DNA from: Shewanellaceae bacterium
GTDB taxonomy: Bacteria > Pseudomonadota > Gammaproteobacteria > Enterobacterales > Shewanellaceae
Length of the DNA: 9,934 nt
NCBI GenBank assembly: GCA_016779685.1
Contig: JADHND010000045.1
Coordinates: forward strand, 1 to 9,934
Direction: 5' to 3'
Shown here: piece after piece, positions 6,965 through 9,934 of the stretch
Numbering within the stretch: the first letter of the stretch is position 1
How the letters are laid out: each line of letters begins with the position of its first letter
Translations under genes and position numbers: made by a program
The notes under the pieces: model-generated
Databases searched by the model: none
Seen by the model: the letters and a program-made list of their open reading frames with translations, nothing else
Told to the model about the DNA's origin: nothing

Positions 6965-7816
6965 TCAGTTGACCAATCCGGTCATAGTGAGTAACGAGAG
7001 ACAGACCAGTGTCATGATGATGGTACGTTTTTTAAGATCTAAATAAGCAGCAGTAATTTCTTGCGTGGTTTCCTTTTGTAGTTCATCTTTTGAGAATGTT
7101 GCAGCAGTTGCGACTTGGCAAACAAAGTTTTTTGCTTCTAGCGTGAGATCGGGTAATTGAATTAACCATTGCGTGGATGCTTTAGAGAAATTTCCAATGA
7201 TAAGATAAAGGGTGCTGATAATACGGCATGGTATCCAGTCGCACAAAAAAATGACTTGTTCAAGGACAGGGTGCTCGATCCCTTTTTCAAAAAAATAGCG
7301 TTGTAGAAATAGAAAGGTTGTGTACAAACTCATCGCTGCCGGGCCTAAGAGCATCAAATAGAAGATTAAAACAATTACTTTTTGGTAATGCTCCCAAATC
7401 ATCAGATGCCCTATTTCATGGCCAATAGACTCGTAGTGTTCATTTTTATTAGGGAATGCTTGACGCAGAGCCTCAAGTTGTAAAGCCGCTTTTTTGTCGT
7501 CACCTGATTCAACAGTTTCAAGGTAGTCTTCTATAGAGCGGATATGTGATATTTGATTAAAACAAAGCCACGTAACGCAAAGCCAAAGAAGAAGACTGAA
7601 TATACCACCAAAGACTCCGTAGACTAAAAATTGTAAAAGCAATACAATGATATTTGGGGAGATTAGGAACATCCAAAATACAATGGCATGATCAAGGGGA
7701 CTTTCATTAAAAAAAGAAGTTTTGACTTTGTAGAGAAGTGATTCCCAAGAAAATGGCTTTAAAAACAAGACAAATCTTGAGAGAAAGGCAACAATAATAA
7801 GTGTGAAAAGCGTCAT
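6965..7816 (-). CDS. ampE: AmpE-like inner membrane protein
   Basis: AmpE is an integral inner-membrane protein, encoded next to ampD in many gammaproteobacteria and linked to sensing of cell-wall state; its exact biochemical role is not settled. The 283 residues match the E. coli length (284). Shared features are the MTLFT start, an LLGP turn at the end of a hydrophobic stretch (157-159), and the block CDWIPCRIISTLYLIIGNF (192-210), matching DWVPVRLAGVVYALIG in E. coli. Hydrophobic segments lie at about 1-20, 43-65, 66-88, 146-171 and 265-282, with a charged cytosolic-type loop at 90-130. An odd feature is HEIGH at 133-137, an exact HExxH pattern where family members have no such motif. It starts 28 bases after ampD, with a weak TTGGA binding site, so the two are probably cotranscribed. 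The identity is good from context and motifs, though sequence similarity is modest. Confidence 0.88.
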   Translation of the reverse strand: MTLFTLIIVAFLSRFVLFLKPFSWESLLYKVKTSFFNESPLDHAIVFWMFLISPNIIVLLLQFLVYGVFGGIFSLLLWLCVTWLCFNQISHIRSIEDYLETVESGDDKKAALQLEALRQAFPNKNEHYESIGHEIGHLMIWEHYQKVIVLIFYLMLLGPAAMSLYTTFLFLQRYFFEKGIEHPVLEQVIFLCDWIPCRIISTLYLIIGNFSKASTQWLIQLPDLTLEAKNFVCQVATAATFSKDELQKETTQEITAAYLDLKKRTIIMTLVCLSLLTMTGLVN

Positions 7817-7834
7817 AATTTGTCCAAAAAATCG

Positions 7835-7854
7835 ACTAGCATAGCTAGTTTTTT
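7835..7854. terminator. Small hairpin at the ampD-ampE junction
   Basis: ACTAGC (7835-7840) pairs with GCTAGT (7844-7849) around a 3-base loop, and the stem includes the ampD TAG stop. On the + strand it runs directly into six T (7849-7854); on the minus strand it is followed, after CGA, by six T. A weak terminator for antisense transcripts or an attenuator lowering ampE relative to ampD is possible. The short AT-containing stem makes it a weak call. Confidence 0.35.
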
Positions 7855-8429
7855 ACTTTTTTTAGTTGTTCAAAAAAGTAAGTCCAATCAAAATTATCTT
7901 GAATGGTGGCATTGCTCTGAGAGGTTATCTCATGAAAGCCAACGATATGATCAGCGGTTATTTCAGGAAAATCAGACATAATTCTTTGTGTGAGTGCAAT
8001 GAGAGATTGATACTGCTCCTTGCGATAGAATGGTCTACCTATGTTTTCAAGTTCAATGCCAATTGAAAAATCATGCGGGTTGATACTGCTATCGGTCATG
8101 GTTTGTTTAGCGAACCATGCTCGCATATGTAACGGGACGTATTGGACAATGTATCCATCTTGTTGAATAAAAAAGTGAGATGACACGCGAAGTCCGATGA
8201 GTTGTTTAAGTTGCTTTGATGATTCTGAAGCTAGATTGCCCATGAACAACTGCTCAACAAATGGTTGACTAAACGTACCAGCAATGGTGCTTAAATGATT
8301 AACAACAAGTGTGTTGACTTCGACATTCGCAGGTCGCTCATCGAAGTAAGGTGAGACTCTGCATTCAATGGTGTCAGAATACCAACCAAGAACATTCACC
8401 AAAGCATCTGGACTTTTATTTTCACTCAT
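7845..8429 (-). CDS. ampD: AmpD homologue lacking its zinc ligands (probable pseudo-amidase)
   Basis: AmpD is a cytoplasmic zinc N-acetylmuramyl-L-alanine amidase of the Amidase_2 fold that recycles anhydro-muropeptides. This 194-residue protein aligns with E. coli AmpD (183) through TLVVNHLS, LRVSSHFFI-QDGYIVQYVP, RAW, HDFSIGIELE and FDW, so family membership is firm. The active site is not kept. E. coli His34 (VVHN) corresponds to Asn44 (VVNH); His154 (GHCD) to Phe165 (GFHE); Asp164 to Thr175; Lys162 to Asn173; and the His of RAWHAG to Phe106. A histidine occurs one residue later than each of the two lost zinc histidines. Glu126, equal to Glu116, remains. The frame is intact, so this is not a broken gene. 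ATG at 8429 has AAGGG six bases upstream. It lies divergent from nadC and upstream of ampE, as in E. coli. Orthology is sure; loss of amidase activity is inferred. Confidence 0.9.
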   Translation of the reverse strand: MSENKSPDALVNVLGWYSDTIECRVSPYFDERPANVEVNTLVVNHLSTIAGTFSQPFVEQLFMGNLASESSKQLKQLIGLRVSSHFFIQQDGYIVQYVPLHMRAWFAKQTMTDSSINPHDFSIGIELENIGRPFYRKEQYQSLIALTQRIMSDFPEITADHIVGFHEITSQSNATIQDNFDWTYFFEQLKKVKN

Positions 8430-8461
8430 GAGACACCCTTGCTTATAGCATTAATCAATCT

Positions 8462-8494
8462 TATCATACAATATTAGGCTAAATATCATACAAT
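8462..8494. repeat. 11-bp direct repeat in the ampD-nadC divergent region
   Basis: TATCATACAAT occurs perfectly at 8462-8472 and again at 8484-8494, a period of 22 bases, or about two helical turns. Read on the minus strand each copy holds TTGTAT and TATGAT, which overlap candidate core promoter elements for ampD: TTGAAA (8510-8505), then 17 bases, then GATATT (8487-8482), or TTGTAT, then 18 bases, then TATAAG (8447-8442). Same-face spacing within a promoter is typical of a regulator site. The flanking DNA is AT-rich, and no known operator is recognised. Confidence 0.45.
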
Positions 8495-8601
8495 TTTAAT
8501 TATTTTTCAAATAAATTAATCTTATTTTTTCTTGTACATATATTGAAAGAATAGACAGAATCTAAAAAAAAGTATGCTGGAGGTTGATAACTGTCTAAGG
8601 C

Positions 8602-8629
8602 TTGCGTTCATTTATATACCAGGTAAAAT
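8602..8629 (+). promoter_or_regulatory. Candidate nadC promoter
   Basis: TTGCGT (8602-8607) and TAAAAT (8624-8629, five of six to consensus) are 16 bases apart, giving a start near 8636 and a leader of about 30 bases. The -35 match is poor. Upstream, TAGACAG (8552-8558) and CTGTCTA (8591-8597) form a distant 7-bp inverted repeat of unknown meaning. The ribosome binding site of nadC (TAGGTAGGT, 8650-8658) is weak and 9 bases from ATG. Confidence 0.35.
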
Positions 8630-8667
8630 ATGCTTTTTAGACTTCATATTAGGTAGGTATTTGTAGC

Positions 8668-9516
8668 ATGCTTGAACTAGACGTATTAGCAAACGTTAGG
8701 AGTACTTTACAAGAGGATTTAAATAGTGTCATCGACGTTGATTCTGATATCACCGCTGCTTTGATACCGGCCTCACAGCGAGCTTTGGCACATATTGTGT
8801 CAAGAGAAACGGGCGTGTTTTGTGGTCGAGCTTGGGTCGATGAGGTTTTTCAACAGCTTGATCAAAATGTTGCAATTGTGTGGCGAGTTGCTGATGGTGA
8901 TGTTGTTGAATCGAATCAAGTTCTATGTGTATTACAAGGTAACAGCCGTTCTATTTTAACTGGTGAACGTAGTGCGCTCAACTTGTTGCAAACCTTATCA
9001 GGAACAGCCACTATCGTACATGCGTATGTACAGCAATTAGGTGCTAGTAAGACCAAATTGTTGGATACCAGAAAAACTTTACCTGGCTTGAGAAAGGCAC
9101 AAAAATATGCTGTTACATGTGGTGGCGGATTTAATCATCGTATTGGTTTATATGATGCTTACTTAATCAAAGAGAATCATATTCTTGCTTGTGGCGGTAT
9201 CTCAGCTTCGATTGCGATAGCTCGAGAGCATCATCCAGATAAACTGATTGAGGTTGAAGTAGAAAACCTTGATGAGTTACAACAAGCCATCGACGCGAAA
9301 GCTGATATTGTGATGTTAGATAATTTTGATCTAGCAAGTATGAAAGCTGCTGTAGCGATGAATCAACAACGAGTTAAACTGGAAGTCTCTGGTAACATTA
9401 CGTTAGCGCAGGTAGCTGATTTGGCAGAGATTGGTATGGATTATATTTCTGTTGGTGCGCTGACTAAACATGTTAAAGCTTTAGATTTATCGTTGCGTAT
9501 TCTGCAGACGTATTGA
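8668..9516 (+). CDS. nadC: Nicotinate-nucleotide pyrophosphorylase (quinolinate phosphoribosyltransferase)
   Basis: NadC converts quinolinate and PRPP to nicotinate mononucleotide, CO2 and pyrophosphate in de novo NAD synthesis in the cytoplasm. The 282 residues match E. coli NadC (297), with a slightly shorter N-terminus. Conserved blocks are ETGVFCG (47-53), TGERSALN (98-105) with the substrate arginine, the catalytic-pocket segment TRKTLPGLR (134-142), KYAVTCGGGFNHR (146-158), KENH (168-171), EVEVEN (195-200), LDNF (217-220), EVSGN (239-243) and SVGALTKH (261-268). All residues expected for quinolinate and PRPP binding appear present. The ATG at 8668 is the first in frame after the promoter region and gives the family-like N-terminus. 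It is divergent from ampD, as in E. coli, and appears to be a single-gene unit. Confidence 0.97.
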   Translation: MLELDVLANVRSTLQEDLNSVIDVDSDITAALIPASQRALAHIVSRETGVFCGRAWVDEVFQQLDQNVAIVWRVADGDVVESNQVLCVLQGNSRSILTGERSALNLLQTLSGTATIVHAYVQQLGASKTKLLDTRKTLPGLRKAQKYAVTCGGGFNHRIGLYDAYLIKENHILACGGISASIAIAREHHPDKLIEVEVENLDELQQAIDAKADIVMLDNFDLASMKAAVAMNQQRVKLEVSGNITLAQVADLAEIGMDYISVGALTKHVKALDLSLRILQTY

Positions 9517-9544
9517 TCTACAAATGCCCTCCTACTATCTGTAA

Positions 9545-9590
9545 TGGCTATTCTTCTCTCTGCAAAGCAGAGCAGGCAGGAGAATGGCCA
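9545..9590. repeat. Two-part 46-base hairpin downstream of nadC
   Basis: The outer arms TGGCTATTCT (9545-9554) and AGAATGGCCA (9581-9590) pair over 10 bp with one G-U. After an asymmetric internal loop (3 bases left, 8 right) an inner CTCTGC (9558-9563) pairs with GCAGAG (9567-9572) around an AAA loop. No T run follows on either strand, so it is not a standard terminator. It could protect the 3' end of nadC mRNA or be a small repeat element, and more copies in the genome would tell. Confidence 0.5.
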
Positions 9591-9640
9591 AAGATTCGCA
9601 GGATCTAAATAATGCACTGTTCTGTTGCTCGATACATTGT

Positions 9641-9805
9641 CTAATCATTGATCGGCGGTGCTAACACAACCGCCAGCAAAATAAAAACCACCCACAGAAA
9701 AAATTTGCCAAATATGCTAGGTACATCATTCCATTTATCATGTGGGGCGCGCCTGACGATGCACCTAAAGCCAGTGATTGTGCGCACATTGATGAGCGAA
9801 GCTGA
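9641..9805 (-). pseudogene. Remnant resembling the C-terminal tail of a formylglycine-generating-enzyme-like (SUMF1) protein with a membrane anchor
   Basis: A 54-codon open stretch between a TAA (9808-9806) and a TAG stop (9643-9641) reads SASLINVRTITGFRCIVRR, then a short polar link, then the hydrophobic segment IFGKFFLWVVFILLAVVLAP and PPIND. The R-T-I-T-GFRC block resembles the end of SUMF1-type domains, which usually finish with a GFRC or GFRL motif. The hydrophobic segment could span the membrane. The only start-like codon, GTG at 9787-9785, lies just before the motif and has no ribosome binding site, and the frame upstream is full of stops. I read it as the 3' end of a decayed or deleted gene. 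The family assignment rests on a very short motif. A genuine 48-residue membrane peptide is an alternative. Confidence 0.35.
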
Positions 9806-9863
9806 TTAGAACAAAATCTTTAAGACTTTCTATCTTTTGTTATAGAATTGGATTGTTAATTTT

Positions 9864-9891
9864 TATAATGCTTGACTAATATATTAATCAA
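9864..9891 (+). promoter_or_regulatory. Candidate -10 box with overlapping operator-like near-palindrome
   Basis: TATAAT at 9864-9869 is followed two bases later by a 20-base near-palindrome (9872-9891), TTGAC-TAATATATTA-ATCAA, in which nine of ten pairs are complementary. It would sit on the transcription start, a usual place for a repressor site. The -35 region is not recognisable. It precedes the possible gene start at 9914. Confidence 0.35.
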
Positions 9892-9913
9892 ATTAACTGA
9901 TCTGCTGCCCATT

Positions 9914-9934
9914 ATGTCTAAAAAAACGATGTTG
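9914..9934 (+). CDS. Possible first codons of a further + strand gene, cut by the window edge
   Basis: ATG at 9914 opens a frame reading MSKKTML to the window end. It lies 45 bases after a TATAAT box and just downstream of an operator-like palindrome. No Shine-Dalgarno sequence is visible before it. With seven codons nothing can be said of its product, and the start itself is uncertain. Confidence 0.2.

Larger units (their letters stand above)
9517..9913. other. 397-base region after nadC: hairpins and a gene remnant, no intact gene
   Basis: No complete gene with a plausible start was found on either strand. The region contains a 46-base hairpin, a minus-strand fragment resembling a protein C-terminus, and then an AT-rich stretch with a -10 box and near-palindrome leading to a possible next gene. 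No classical terminator with a T run follows nadC, so its message may end by another route. Confidence 0.55.

Noticed and set aside
6930..6969. Rho-independent terminator after ampE
   Set aside because: Seven T are present on the minus strand, but the only stem before them is five pairs with a ten-base loop and sits about ten bases away, so it is too weak to call.
8552..8597. TAGACAG/CTGTCTA inverted repeat as a nadC riboswitch
   Set aside because: The arms are seven bases with 32 bases between, lie upstream of the likely transcription start, and no known NAD-responsive RNA pattern was recognised.
9654..9674. Hairpin GGCGGT/ACCGCC as a terminator of the region after nadC
   Set aside because: There is no T run on either strand, and the stem coincides with the Ala-Pro-Pro codons of the minus-strand remnant.
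1..9934. CRISPR array, insertion sequence, phage, tRNA or secretion genes
   Set aside because: I looked on both strands for regularly spaced repeats, transposase-like frames and tRNA cloverleaf patterns in the gaps and found none.

Overview
The window looks like chromosomal core sequence from a fairly AT-rich gammaproteobacterium. The gene set and order (nadC, divergent from ampD-ampE, then aceE-aceF-lpdA on the same strand as ampDE) match the block around the pyruvate dehydrogenase locus of Escherichia coli, and LpdA, AceE and NadC can be matched to their enterobacterial homologues along nearly their whole length. A member of a low-GC lineage such as the Legionellales would fit, but the sequence alone does not settle the family.

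Layout. At the left edge, the 3' two thirds of rsmJ (16S rRNA m2G1516 methyltransferase, + strand) runs into the 3' end of lpdA. A nested hairpin that contains both stop codons separates them and probably ends both transcripts. From 578 to 6395, on the minus strand, lies the pyruvate dehydrogenase operon: aceE (E1), aceF (E2, with two lipoyl domains) and lpdA (E3). A 14-bp-stem hairpin and a possible second promoter lie between aceF and lpdA. A 569-base gap without a convincing gene (6396-6964) separates aceE from ampE. In E. coli this place holds aroP and the regulator gene pdhR; both are absent here. The gap carries the probable aceE promoter and inverted repeats that could be operators. Next come ampE and ampD (minus strand), then a 238-base divergent intergenic region with an 11-bp direct repeat, then nadC (+ strand, NAD synthesis). 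After nadC there is a 46-base hairpin, a short minus-strand remnant that may be the C-terminal tail of a formylglycine-generating-enzyme-like protein, and a promoter plus near-palindrome in front of what may be the first codons of another + strand gene.

How the genes work together. AceE, AceF and LpdA form the complex that turns pyruvate into acetyl-CoA and NADH. LpdA also serves 2-oxoglutarate dehydrogenase. NadC supplies the nicotinate nucleotide from which NAD is made. AmpD and AmpE belong to peptidoglycan recycling and beta-lactamase signalling in relatives.

Most notable point: the AmpD homologue keeps the fold and the catalytic glutamate region but has lost all three zinc ligands and the lysine of the active site, so it looks like a pseudo-amidase. 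I found no mobile element, CRISPR array, tRNA or rRNA gene, and no clearly new multi-gene system.
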